Below, one piece after another: positions 45,131 through 54,226 of a stretch of 64,000 nucleotides of DNA. Location of the stretch: assembly GCF_009905375.1 (NCBI RefSeq), contig NC_133657.1:248001-312000 (forward strand), in the 5' to 3' direction. Both the position numbers and the translations under genes were made by a program. The notes beneath the pieces were generated by a model, which worked only from the letters and a program-made list of their open reading frames with translations, was not told the DNA's origin and searched no databases. This DNA comes from Apium graveolens (taxonomy: Eukaryota > Streptophyta > Magnoliopsida > Apiales > Apiaceae). Numbering within the stretch: position 1 is the first letter of the stretch; each line of letters opens with the position of its first letter.

Positions 45131-46420
45131 ATGGATAAAATGTCATTAGAAGAAATAAGTGAAAAACAAGATATGTATTATCAAATGGATGAATACGAAG
45201 GAGGAACATCACAAACCCTAAGTTTTAAACCAGATATATATAATCAAATTCAAAGTGAAACAGAAGAATTAACAATAAAAAAGATATTCAAGACATCATA
45301 TTTTGAAAGAAATAAGGAAGTTAGGTATATAGCCCAAAAACATGAGAATGTAATAGATATAGATACAATAAATGGAAAAACAAGAATAAATTTAATAACA
45401 GATGGATTAATAAAAAGAGAATTATCCAAATTAAAACAAAAGGAAGCAAATAAACTAAAAAACATATATTTTGGAGCAATAGAATTTACAATAAAAGCAT
45501 ATTTTCAGAAAAATATCGATACTCCTATACAGATATATGTATTGGATGATAGAATAATAGGAAATATACAAGATTCATTAATAGCAGTAATAAAAGGAAA
45601 CTTAATATATCAGAAATTAAAATTTATAATACAACCCGATTTTAGTATATCACTAAGGGATGAAAATAAAGAAAGATCTTTAACATTATACTATAAGTTA
45701 GATGGAATAAAAATGCAAAAAGGAAGTAAAGTTATTAGTATAGAAACCAAAATGATTTATGCTATGACTGGAAACCATCACGTAAAAAAACAAACGGAAT
45801 TAGGAATAATAGTACCAAAGTTATATAATGATATATTAGAAAAAATTGAACATAAAGAAGAATCTCAAATAACAATCCCAGAAGAAATTACAATAGATTT
45901 TAGTAATAGACAAATGATTCCAAGGCAAAGAATTAAACCAATATTAGAAGGATCTAGATTAAGTTTTAGAAAAGAACAAAATCCTATAAGATTAATTAGA
46001 TCAATGAGTATGACGAGTAGAAAGATAGATTTAATAAAAATAGATACTGATAGTTTGAAAATAAAAATAATAATATTTGACGAAATAATAACAAGAGACT
46101 GTATAGCAGAAATTAATACAGGAGCTACCAAAAGTTTTATTCATATAAGCAAGGTAAATGAAGAAAATTATAAGTGGATAGAACCTCAGACTTACAGATA
46201 TGCAGAAAATGATAGAGAAATATTTATTACTAAATGTACTAATTTAAAGTTTAAAATATTAGATTTGGAATATAATATAAATATAGGAGTAATAGAATAT
46301 GATAGTTCGAGTGAATTATTATTAGGAAGCGACTTCTTAAAAATGATAAATTATAAAATTAATAATAATGGAATAAAGATAGTAGATCAAGGAAAAGAAA
46401 GATTTATAGAAAAACTATGA
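45131..46420 (+). CDS. Viral movement protein (30K type) with C-terminal protease-like domain
   Basis: 429 residues, intact. About residues 40-250 fit the 30K movement-protein superfamily: a beta-rich core with YFGAIEFTIKAYF, then IQIYVLDDRIIGN, then an Asp in FIIQPDFSISL (near residue 169) at the place of the conserved LxD-type motif. Such proteins carry virus through plasmodesmata. About residues 325-405 look like a retropepsin fold: INTGATKSFI at the catalytic loop position (Asn where Asp is needed) and LLLGSDFLKM at the flap-distal LLG motif. The true protease, with an intact DSGA, is in the RT ORF. The second domain is therefore probably structural or regulatory. The stop overlaps the next start (ATGA at 46417). 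Confidence 0.75.
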   Translation: MDKMSLEEISEKQDMYYQMDEYEGGTSQTLSFKPDIYNQIQSETEELTIKKIFKTSYFERNKEVRYIAQKHENVIDIDTINGKTRINLITDGLIKRELSKLKQKEANKLKNIYFGAIEFTIKAYFQKNIDTPIQIYVLDDRIIGNIQDSLIAVIKGNLIYQKLKFIIQPDFSISLRDENKERSLTLYYKLDGIKMQKGSKVISIETKMIYAMTGNHHVKKQTELGIIVPKLYNDILEKIEHKEESQITIPEEITIDFSNRQMIPRQRIKPILEGSRLSFRKEQNPIRLIRSMSMTSRKIDLIKIDTDSLKIKIIIFDEIITRDCIAEINTGATKSFIHISKVNEENYKWIEPQTYRYAENDREIFITKCTNLKFKILDLEYNINIGVIEYDSSSELLLGSDFLKMINYKINNNGIKIVDQGKERFIEKL

Positions 46421-46635
46421 ATATACAAGAAAAATTAAGAAATAAGAAAGAAAAGTTAAAGAAAATACAGAGTATGTTAGAAAGCGAAATAGATTCACAA
46501 ATAAAATATTTAGAATATAAGGAAAGACAAACAAAGTTAGAAAATGATATTAAGAAATTAGAAGAACAGAGTAAAAATACTAGTAAATATTGGATAGATG
46601 TTGGAAATGGTTGGAAGAGGCGAATCAACAAATAA
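46417..46635 (+). CDS. Viral ORF4, small coiled-coil protein
   Basis: 72 residues, starting in the ATGA overlap with the movement-protein stop. Nearly the whole chain is Lys/Glu heptads (KLKKIQSMLESEIDSQIKYL), so probably a coiled coil. In caulimoviruses small proteins between the movement and capsid genes include the aphid-transmission and virion-associated factors; assigning either role here would be guesswork. Confidence 0.6.
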   Translation: MNIQEKLRNKKEKLKKIQSMLESEIDSQIKYLEYKERQTKLENDIKKLEEQSKNTSKYWIDVGNGWKRRINK

Positions 46636-46639
46636 TAAA

Positions 46640-47029
46640 ATGTCAGACTCAGAATTTATAAAAAATTTATGGGAAGAAATAATAGTTAAGAAAAAACTAA
46701 ATGCAATAATGAGATTGGTAGAAAAACAAGATAATCAAGAAAATTTGAGACAAATAATAAGAGAAGAGTTAACAAGCTTATGGAATAATTCTGAAATACC
46801 TACTTTAAAAATGATACTAGACAAGTTAATAAAATTAGAAGAAGGAAAACAAAAAATTATACCAGAAAAAGAAATTACAAATAAGCCAGAACTAAAAGCC
46901 ATAAATGCATGGAGAAGAGTTAATGAGCCAATGATGATAGATATAAGTAAAATGAAACCTAATATATCTGAACCAATAGGAAAGGTATTAGATAATTTGG
47001 GACAACTTAGTAAAAAAGGAAAGTTCTAA
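46640..47029 (+). CDS. Viral ORF5, small protein, possible virion-associated factor
   Basis: 129 residues from ATG 46640, which follows the previous stop by four bases; an earlier in-frame ATG at 46598 would overlap ORF4. N-terminal helix-rich half (FIKNLWEEIIVKKKLNAIMR), then a linker and a Pro-containing C-terminus (EPIGKVLDNLGQLSKKGKF). The stop overlaps the next start (TAATG at 47027-47031). By position before the capsid ORF it could be the virion-associated or DNA-binding protein; no motif proves it. Confidence 0.6.
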   Translation: MSDSEFIKNLWEEIIVKKKLNAIMRLVEKQDNQENLRQIIREELTSLWNNSEIPTLKMILDKLIKLEEGKQKIIPEKEITNKPELKAINAWRRVNEPMMIDISKMKPNISEPIGKVLDNLGQLSKKGKF

Positions 47030-49017
47030 TGGAAACTAAAGAACAAAAAGAATATAACGTGATAACATTTTTAAAGAATCATGGAAAAGAAATTTTAGAA
47101 AGAGAAAAATATAAGTATGAACCATTAAAAAAGAAAACAACTAGTGAAAGCAAAGCTGAGTTTAAGATTGATACAACTGTGATAGAATATTTAAAGTCAA
47201 AATTAGAACAACAAAAGGAAGAAATAGAAGAAATAAGGACGGAGAATAAAAAATTACGATTAAATACTAATGAAGAATGGTTAGAAAAATATAAAAAATA
47301 TAAAAATAAATATAAAGAAACTAAAAAGGAACTAAAAGATGTAAAAAGAGATTTAAGACAAACAAAAAAGGAATTAAATGAAAAAACATAAGAAAATAAA
47401 AAAGAAATAGAAATATTGAAAAGGCAATTAAAAAAGTTAAAAGGAAAAAAAGAAGATACAAGTGAAGTTTCTAGTACTGTATCTACAAATAATAATACAA
47501 GTACTAGTGAATTGGAACAAGATAATTTAGGAAAAACGGTGAATATAATAGAAGAATATAACAGTAGTTATGAGGAAAATTCTGAAATGGAAATAGAAAA
47601 TAAAAATATAATAGAAGCTTTAGAAAGAATGAAAAATGTAAATGCAGTAATAAAACAAGAATCGAATAGTGACCAAGAAGATAAAGATAATTATACTGAT
47701 ATAGAAACTGAAGGAATAAAAAATGAGGAAATGGATAACTACCCAGAAGAAGAAGTAACCGACCATAATATGGAAGTTATAACAAGATATAGGAACACGA
47801 TACCAAAACACATACCAATAGGACAACATAATGAATTTAAAGAATTTATAGGATCAATGTCACAAGGCGTAAACTTGAATGGATACTTTTTAGACTTAGA
47901 TAATGTATATGAAGAACAAGAAATTAGCAGGAGAATTACTGATTGGAATTTAGGAATGTATATAGCATTAATGAATTCTACTCATACAGATGAGTTAGAA
48001 TATACTTATAACTTGATCTCAAAAACGTTAATTGGAAAGGTAGCATATTGGATAGAATCCATAGAATATCAGTTAAAAACTGAAGTACTAAGGTATGCAA
48101 CGGATTGGAAATCAATGTTACAAATATTTGATATGATATTAAAAAGAGAATTCTTAGGAGAACCTTGGATAGTAGCTAGAGACCAAGTTTTAATAGAAAG
48201 AAAAATAGAAATAATAATGAATCTAAATAACATGAAATGCTGTAAAATTAACAAGTTACCAGAATATACTATAAGTTTTACTAAATTCTTTTATGAAGCT
48301 AGATTCTTACCTGAAGAAGGACATATATATCAACAATTATATTATGATCATTTACCAGAACCTTATAATACTGAGATAACTAAGGAATATAATAAGTTAG
48401 AACCTCGTGAGAACACTCTGGGTGAAAGAATAAGAGTACTAAGAGGATATCTAATGAGAAAATGTGAAGAATATAGGGTACAACAGAAGGTTAAAAAGGA
48501 TAAAAAACTAGGATTAAGAGAAATATGTGGATTTACTGAAAGAAGATTAGTATTTGGATGTGAAGATAAAAAACCCTATAGGAACTATAAGAAGAGGTAT
48601 AATAAGAAAAAATCATATGATAAGTACAGAAGCAAACAAAATAGAAATAATTATCCTTATAAATACAACAGATATAAGAGAAAAAGATTTAGGAAATTTA
48701 GAAATACACCAGAAAATAGGAGAAGATATAAAAATAAGAGAAAGTTTAGAAGAAAACCTTTTAAAAAGAAAGATATAAGTGAATATAAATGTTGAAATTG
48801 TAATGAAAAAGGACATTATGCTAATAAATGTCCTAAACTGAAAGAAAAGAAAGTAAAATATATAAATACATCACAATTCATAATGGATATAGAACAAATT
48901 AAAGAAGATGACAATAGATGGTATGAATATGAAGAGTTTTATATTAGTGAAACTGATAATGAAATAAACTTTATAAATTATGAATCATCTAGTGAAAGCA
49001 ATTGGGAGGAATGGTAG
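47029..49017 (+). pseudogene. Viral capsid protein frame with two in-frame stops
   Basis: One phase from ATG 47029 to TAG 49015-49017 (about 663 codons), interrupted by TAA at 47389-47391 and TGA at 48793-48795. The N-terminal 120 codons are a Lys/Glu coiled coil. The middle (about residues 250-480) resembles the capsid core of plant pararetroviruses, with IGKVAYWIESIEYQL and FLGEPWIVARDQVLIERK. A very basic tail (KKRYNKKKSYDKYRSKQNR and more) follows and would bind nucleic acid or direct nuclear import. A zinc knuckle comes next, and the TGA lies inside it, directly after the first Cys; the remaining Cys, His and Cys follow downstream. No ATG opens the part after the first stop. It overlaps the RT ORF in ATGGTAG. 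Confidence 0.8.
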
Positions 49018-50873
49018 CAATATACATAGAAGCAGATGTAGAATATAAAAAATATAAATTCCTAAAACAAAAAATATTTATAGATAGTGGAGCAGATCTA
49101 TGTCTAGTAAAAAAGGAAGTTTTAGCTTCATATAGATGGGAAAAATCTAATGCACATAGAACTAGGGTATCAGGATTTAATGAACAAAAGAAGGAATTAG
49201 ATGTAATAGCAAAAAACATGAGAATAAAGCTAAATAAAACATTATTCAGTTTACCTATTGTATATCAGAATAAGATGAAGCAATCTATATTATTAGGAAA
49301 TAACTTTTTAGATTATTTTAAAACACATATAGTAACTTCAAATACCCTATCATTACAAACTCCGTGTAATAAGTGGATAGTATTAAAAAGAATTATGCCA
49401 ATAAGTACTATAAATACTATAAGAATAAACAATCTAAAAATAGAAAGAAATAATAATCTACAAGAATTAACTAAAAAATATAATAATTTATTAAAATCCA
49501 ACTTCGGAGAAAATCCTATGAGGTTATGGGATAAGGAAAAGATATATGCTGAAATAAAATTATTAAACCCTAATGATATAATAAGATCTAAACCTATAAG
49601 GTATAGCCCTTCAGACCAAAAAGAATTTGATAATCAAATCAATGAATTATTAAAACTAAAATTAATACAAGAAAGTAAAAGCCCACATAGTAGCCCGGCT
49701 TTCCTTGTAAGAAAACATAATGAACAGAAAAGGGGAAAAGCCCGTATGGTAATAGACTATAGAGAATTAAATAAGAAAACTATATTTGATGGATATTTCT
49801 TACCATACAAAAGAAATCTTATAAATAGACTAGGAAATAAGAAATGGTTTAGTAAATTTGATTGTAAAAGTGAATTTTGGCAAATAAAATTAACCAAAGA
49901 ATCAAGACCTTTAACAGCCTTTAGTGCTCCGCAAGGACATTATGAATGGATAGTATTACCCTTTGGATTAAAAAATGCGCCACAAATATTTCAACGAAGA
50001 ATGGACCAAATCTTTAGGAAATTAAAAGATTTCTGTATAGTATATGTAGACGATATATTAATATATAGTGAAACTCTAGAAGAACATATAAAACATTTAG
50101 AGCAATTTATAAAAACAATAGACCAACATGGAATATTACTGTCTGAAAAGAAATCTGAAATATTTAAGGATAAGATAGAATATTTAGGATACAAAATAGA
50201 TAAAGAAGGTATACAATTACAAGACCATATAGTAACAAAGATTGTAAATTTTAAGGACAAATTAGAAAATAAAAAAGAGGTACAACAATTTTTAGGAATA
50301 ATAAATTATGCCTCAGATCATATTAAAGACTTACCTAAATTAAGAAAACCATTACAGGAACTAACAAAAAATAAACCTTTTGGATGGACAAAAGAACATG
50401 AAACCTGTATAAAAATTCTTAAGGAAAAGGTGAAAGATTTACCAAAACATAGAATACCCATAGAAACAGATCATTTAGAATTATATACTGATGCTAGTGA
50501 TATAGGATGGGGAGCAGTCCTAATAGCATATGAGAAGGATGACATAGATAAAGAAAATACACATATATGTGGATATGCAGGAGGAACTTGGAAACCTAAT
50601 GAATCAAACTACCACATAAATGAAAAAGAACTATTAGCTGTAAAATATGGGATTAAAAAGTTTCATTATCATTTATTACCTGTTAAATTTGTAGTAAGAA
50701 CAGATAATACTCAAGTAAAAACCTTTATTACTAATAAAATAGAATTATTACCAGAATTAAATAAAAGAAGAAAATGGCAATCTTTTTTCTGTTGTTATGA
50801 TTTTGTAATAAAAAATATATCAGGAACAAAAAATGTGTTAGCTGACTATCTTAGCAGAGAAAATAAACAATGA
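49011..50873 (+). CDS. Viral protease, reverse transcriptase and RNase H
   Basis: 620 residues from ATG 49011 (an upstream TTG frame adds three codons). Domains: aspartic protease with FIDSGADLCLV near residue 22 and an SILLGNNFL motif; RT with KARMVIDYRELN, FSKFDCKSEFWQIKL, LPFGLKNAPQIFQ and the catalytic YVDDILIYS near residue 344; RNase H with LYTDASDIGWGAV (about 490), the Glu in NEKELLAVKYG, the Asp in VVRTDN, and ADYLSR at the end. No integrase follows, as expected for caulimovirids. The frame is fully open and all catalytic residues are visible. The stop overlaps the next ATG (ATGA at 50870). Confidence 0.92.
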   Translation: MVAIYIEADVEYKKYKFLKQKIFIDSGADLCLVKKEVLASYRWEKSNAHRTRVSGFNEQKKELDVIAKNMRIKLNKTLFSLPIVYQNKMKQSILLGNNFLDYFKTHIVTSNTLSLQTPCNKWIVLKRIMPISTINTIRINNLKIERNNNLQELTKKYNNLLKSNFGENPMRLWDKEKIYAEIKLLNPNDIIRSKPIRYSPSDQKEFDNQINELLKLKLIQESKSPHSSPAFLVRKHNEQKRGKARMVIDYRELNKKTIFDGYFLPYKRNLINRLGNKKWFSKFDCKSEFWQIKLTKESRPLTAFSAPQGHYEWIVLPFGLKNAPQIFQRRMDQIFRKLKDFCIVYVDDILIYSETLEEHIKHLEQFIKTIDQHGILLSEKKSEIFKDKIEYLGYKIDKEGIQLQDHIVTKIVNFKDKLENKKEVQQFLGIINYASDHIKDLPKLRKPLQELTKNKPFGWTKEHETCIKILKEKVKDLPKHRIPIETDHLELYTDASDIGWGAVLIAYEKDDIDKENTHICGYAGGTWKPNESNYHINEKELLAVKYGIKKFHYHLLPVKFVVRTDNTQVKTFITNKIELLPELNKRRKWQSFFCCYDFVIKNISGTKNVLADYLSRENKQ

Positions 50874-51172
50874 AAATAGAATATACAAGAAGACAAGCTC
50901 AACCATGGAAAATCATATCGGGATCTTTAATAATATGGACTACTACTTCAGAAGCTGTAGAATTTATAAAAAATTTTGCTCTTGAAGGATTAGATGAAAA
51001 TAATACAGAAAAACTAGAAGAAGCATACAAAGGATTTCTAGAAATAGAAAAACACATTGGTTATTATTTCACTCCTAATAGAAGGAATATTGATGAATTA
51101 TTAATATCAATTATTAGAAAAATAAATGCCATTGAATGTCATGCATTTTGTTTTTGTAAAGGGAAAATTTAA
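50870..51172 (+). CDS. Viral ORF8, small protein of unknown function
   Basis: 100 residues starting in the ATGA overlap with the RT stop, so probably made by reinitiation. It has a basic N-terminus, WKIISGSLIIWTTTSEAVEF, a charged helix, and a Cys-rich end (ECHAFCFCKG). I do not recognise a family. It separates the RT ORF from the larger downstream ORF. Confidence 0.6.
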   Translation: MKIEYTRRQAQPWKIISGSLIIWTTTSEAVEFIKNFALEGLDENNTEKLEEAYKGFLEIEKHIGYYFTPNRRNIDELLISIIRKINAIECHAFCFCKGKI

Positions 51173-51180
51173 TTGTTTGT

Positions 51181-51192
51181 TGCTCTTAGCAG
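51181..51192 (+). promoter_or_regulatory. Candidate splice acceptor before viral ORF9
   Basis: TGCTCTTAGCAG preceded by T-rich sequence (AATTGTTTGTTG) and followed by G, four bases before the ATG at 51196. It reads as a good plant 3' splice site. The donor is not identified. Confidence 0.4.
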
Positions 51193-51195
51193 GAT

Positions 51196-52065
51196 ATGGA
51201 AAATTTTGAGAAATATATCACTGATGTCACTTCTCATATCTCAACCAATAATGAGAAAATCACCAAACTCCAAAAGGAGATAGAAACCCTGGTTCAGGAG
51301 AACCAACATTTTCTGAAACAAATTATGGAAGCTATAAAAGACAAAACAACTCTACAAGCTTCAGTTGCAATCCCTACAATAAAACCTATAACATTTTCAT
51401 CAAAGCTTGTAACCATGCCATCACCTTCAACCAACATATCAACTACTCTGTCAAATTTATCAATGAGTGATAGGCTGAAACACTCACCTGAGATGGTGAA
51501 AACATATGAGCAAATGATGAAATATTATGATTATAAATCTAACCCTGATGTTTGCAGACTGACAAAATCTACAAAATATCCCAGATATATTTGTTGTGAA
51601 AATGCAAAACCTGACATAGTCTATAACCTGTTTATACATGGTTTTGTTGACAAGATCTTAACAAATGAAACCATGTATTGTATATCAAAGCTACCAAGTA
51701 TAATTGTCAAATCCGTGGAAGCTATGATACGGGAAATGGGAGCAGGCTCATATGGAATACAAGTTTTTGATGCATCAACCGATCTAGTTGGAAAACCCAT
51801 AATAATATGTCAACTATTTAAATTGGGAAGGAATATGGCAGATATTGTGGGAGAAACCAAAAGCTTGAAATTGCCAAATCCCTGTGATATTAACAAATTC
51901 CAGGAATGGTTATGTGAAAAACGAGCCATTGGACTAGCTACCCTCAGGTCCAAAATACAAGATATACTACGAGCTCGGAAAGCTATAATTATTTCTGAAA
52001 GCCATGGTGGAGGTTTCACCGAAAGTATAATAACCTTATATTATGATAATATTATACAAAATTAA
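51196..52065 (+). CDS. Viral ORF9, possible transactivator/inclusion-body protein by position
   Basis: 289 residues, intact. The N-terminal 50 residues are a coiled coil (ITKLQKEIETLVQENQHFLK). A Ser/Thr/Pro linker follows, then a compact C-terminal domain with KYPRYICCENAKPDIVYNLF, HGFVDKILTNETMYC and FQEWLCEKRAIGLATLRSKI. The last large ORF after RT is usually the transactivator/viroplasmin in caulimovirids, which promotes translation of polycistronic RNA. I see no clear viroplasmin motif, so the assignment rests on position. Base composition is less A-rich than in the upstream ORFs, as if under separate constraint or expression. Confidence 0.6.
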   Translation: MENFEKYITDVTSHISTNNEKITKLQKEIETLVQENQHFLKQIMEAIKDKTTLQASVAIPTIKPITFSSKLVTMPSPSTNISTTLSNLSMSDRLKHSPEMVKTYEQMMKYYDYKSNPDVCRLTKSTKYPRYICCENAKPDIVYNLFIHGFVDKILTNETMYCISKLPSIIVKSVEAMIREMGAGSYGIQVFDASTDLVGKPIIICQLFKLGRNMADIVGETKSLKLPNPCDINKFQEWLCEKRAIGLATLRSKIQDILRARKAIIISESHGGGFTESIITLYYDNIIQN

Positions 52066-52071
52066 GGAACT

Positions 52072-52230
52072 ATGGCATTAGAGATAATGCTTGATAAAAT
52101 AGAAAACCTGAAATATAATCATGCAAAACATACTACTGAATATTATCAAAGAATAACAGGTCCTCGAAAGAGACCTATTATCAGTCTAAAAGATGATAAC
52201 AAAGGGATGAATTCTGATCCCTTTGCATAA
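52072..52230 (+). CDS. Viral ORF10, 52-residue frame
   Basis: ATG six bases after the ORF9 stop; ends SDPFA then TAA. Basic middle (RITGPRKRPIISLKDD). It may be a real small ORF or the remnant of an ORF9 extension. No family recognised. Confidence 0.35.
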   Translation: MALEIMLDKIENLKYNHAKHTTEYYQRITGPRKRPIISLKDDNKGMNSDPFA

Positions 52231-52701
52231 TACAAAAATGGTGTAATACACCAGAACACTGCAAATTGAATGGTGAAAACCAAAAAGTTATATTACCAGG
52301 AGATTCCAAAAATATCATGGCAGACAAAGATGAAGAAAGAAGAAAAGAAAAAGCAGATTCCCTGGAAAAAGATGACAGATCCTGCAAGATATCATGGCAG
52401 ACACAAAAGATAAAGATGAAGAAAATATGAAGAGACGACAAAAGAAGAAATGGCAGACAAAGAAAAGAAAAGATTCCTGAATTATTAGTAATTATGTAAA
52501 AGAAACCGGTTATCCCGGTAATCTGTAACCATATAGAAAGACTACTATAAATAAGTCCATACATGAAATGGAAAAAATATCTGAAAAATTTCTGAAGTTC
52601 AATTCTCTCTCTCTCTGAATATGTCTGGCTAAACTTCTTCACTCTCTATAAACTCTACTAGGAATATATCATAATAATAGAAACAGATTATTTTATAAGT
52701 A
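52231..52701 (+). promoter_or_regulatory. Pararetroviral promoter and 5' leader start
   Basis: CTATAAATA at 52545-52553 is a strong TATA box. Upstream, a purine-rich region repeats TGGCAGACA three times (about 52317, 52394 and 52452). Downstream of the presumed start is a CT run (about 52602-52615). The promoter is present only at the right end. A transcript from it would read through the right repeat into host DNA, toward the kinase gene on the other strand. Confidence 0.65.
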
Positions 52702-52954
52702 TTATATACAATCAGAATTGGTTCAGAAAAATAATATCTTGAAGAATAGCGATATGGAAGAGACCGTGTGAGGACTCCTGCATCCAGCCAAAGAATATCC
52801 AAAGGAGCTTGGAGAGCGTTATGGATAATAGGGCAAGGGTGAGTTGAGACTTCCGGTGACCAGAAAGCTATTGTAAAAGGTAAAATATTCTGATTTAAAT
52901 CTGATTGTGTATGATAGCATTATAAAATAATGTTTTCTGAGATTATGATATATA
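52702..52954 (+). repeat. Right terminal repeat of the pararetrovirus (253 bp)
   Basis: Second copy of 43746-43998, with no difference seen. Bases 52955-53008 beyond it match neither virus nor copy A. Host collinearity with copy A resumes at about 53009 (copy A position 2087). Confidence 0.9.
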
Positions 52955-54226
52955 TATAGATGTAAGCAATTGGAAGCATTGCTTTGAAGTTGAGCAAGTT
53001 AGATGCGCATCCATCAAACTCAACTGGTTAACTTAGGAACACTTAACATATATACTGTATATGTAATTTTGTTACAAACTAAAATAGTCATCAATTTTTC
53101 CTTCTCATCTTTCTTTTTGATGGCTTCCAACGGAATATATACGTTGAGAAGAAGTCAAAAGTGACATCTAGAAAGATGAGAAGTAAATAGACCGATATAT
53201 ATAGATGAATTACATATATGGATAATCTTTAATTTTGTTTGATCATTGATTTTAAAGTAGTGAAGTCGTAGTATAAACTACTTGACACGGCTATTTAATT
53301 ATGGTAACTAAAAAATTGGAATCTGGATAAAAGTAAAATCCTCATTTTTCAAATTTATTTCCATACCATAGACGTATACACAGGAAAGCAAATTCTTGTT
53401 GTCCGAAAGGCAGTAATATCAGCTTCTACGTTGAATATGGAGCCAAACACATGCAATGGAGAAAGAAGCAACCCATAGCTCAACCAGTTCACTGCACAGA
53501 GAAATAGACCATTTCTACATCTGAAATGGCAAAAGATTCAAAAATTAAGACAGAGATGCAGGGTGCAAAGACCTAGTATTTGCCTATTTGGAATTTAATA
53601 TGCAGACGGGAGAACTTATTTAATCGGTAGCAGGGATACGATGAACATGGGCCCTGCTAATGTATATGCTTTTGAGATTCAATTCATTAAATAAAATAAA
53701 CTCAGACACCCACCCTTAATTGGTTTTGAATTGTGATGATTTTCTCGAAGAGAAAGAGAAGGATTAGTTGGACTTGACTATAGGTAACAGTCATCCAAGT
53801 GCATAATAAACTAAACATGAACTATAGTAACTATAAGCGAATAACAGAAAAAGCACACTTTCACAATTTCAAATTTCCAATTAACTATAATGTTTAAATC
53901 AACTACTACAGTCATGAAGAAATGTGATGATGGACACGTAGACAGTACCAAACCAGATATCTAAGCTCGATGAATAGATTATTTAAAACGCTGCATCCAG
54001 CATCATCCAATGAGAACAACAAACTTGGCCAATATAGTTGATTGATGCAAGGAAGGTATTTCTTTGAAAACACGAAAATAGACCGAAATAATATGGAGAA
54101 ATCCGCAAAATTTACTTACTAATATAAACATAGATTGAAAAAGGAGAAAAAAGAAAATTACACCTACACATAGATTAGGTAGAGAATCTTTAGTTTTTAC
54201 CATGTCTGTATTACTCTTACCTTTTA
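52955..54226. other. Intergenic, copy B, between virus and kinase gene
   Basis: Collinear with about 2087-3803 of copy A, lacking a piece that corresponds to about 2120-2588. It holds the 3' side of the kinase gene. No other gene seen. Confidence 0.6.

Larger units (their letters stand above)
43746..52954 (+). mobile_element. Endogenous pararetrovirus (Caulimoviridae), genome-length plus terminal redundancy
   Basis: One viral genome equivalent (8956 bp from repeat start to repeat start) plus a 253-bp redundancy. Typical of the family: tRNA-Met primer site near the start, a leader with short ORFs, a chain of overlapping plus-strand ORFs, a 30K-type movement protein, a capsid with basic tail and zinc knuckle, protease-RT-RNase H without integrase, and a promoter with CTATAAATA near the right end. 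The coding DNA is strongly A-rich, unlike the host genes. It sits inside copy B between F-box and kinase, in a region intact in copy A, without visible target duplication. I do not recognise the genus; the number of small ORFs fits none I can name with confidence. Most frames are open; the capsid frame and one small frame are broken. Confidence 0.9.

Noticed and set aside
47620..47829. Minus-strand open frames across the viral coding region
   Set aside because: They are shadows of A-rich plus-strand codons, which give T-rich, hydrophobic translations on the other strand.
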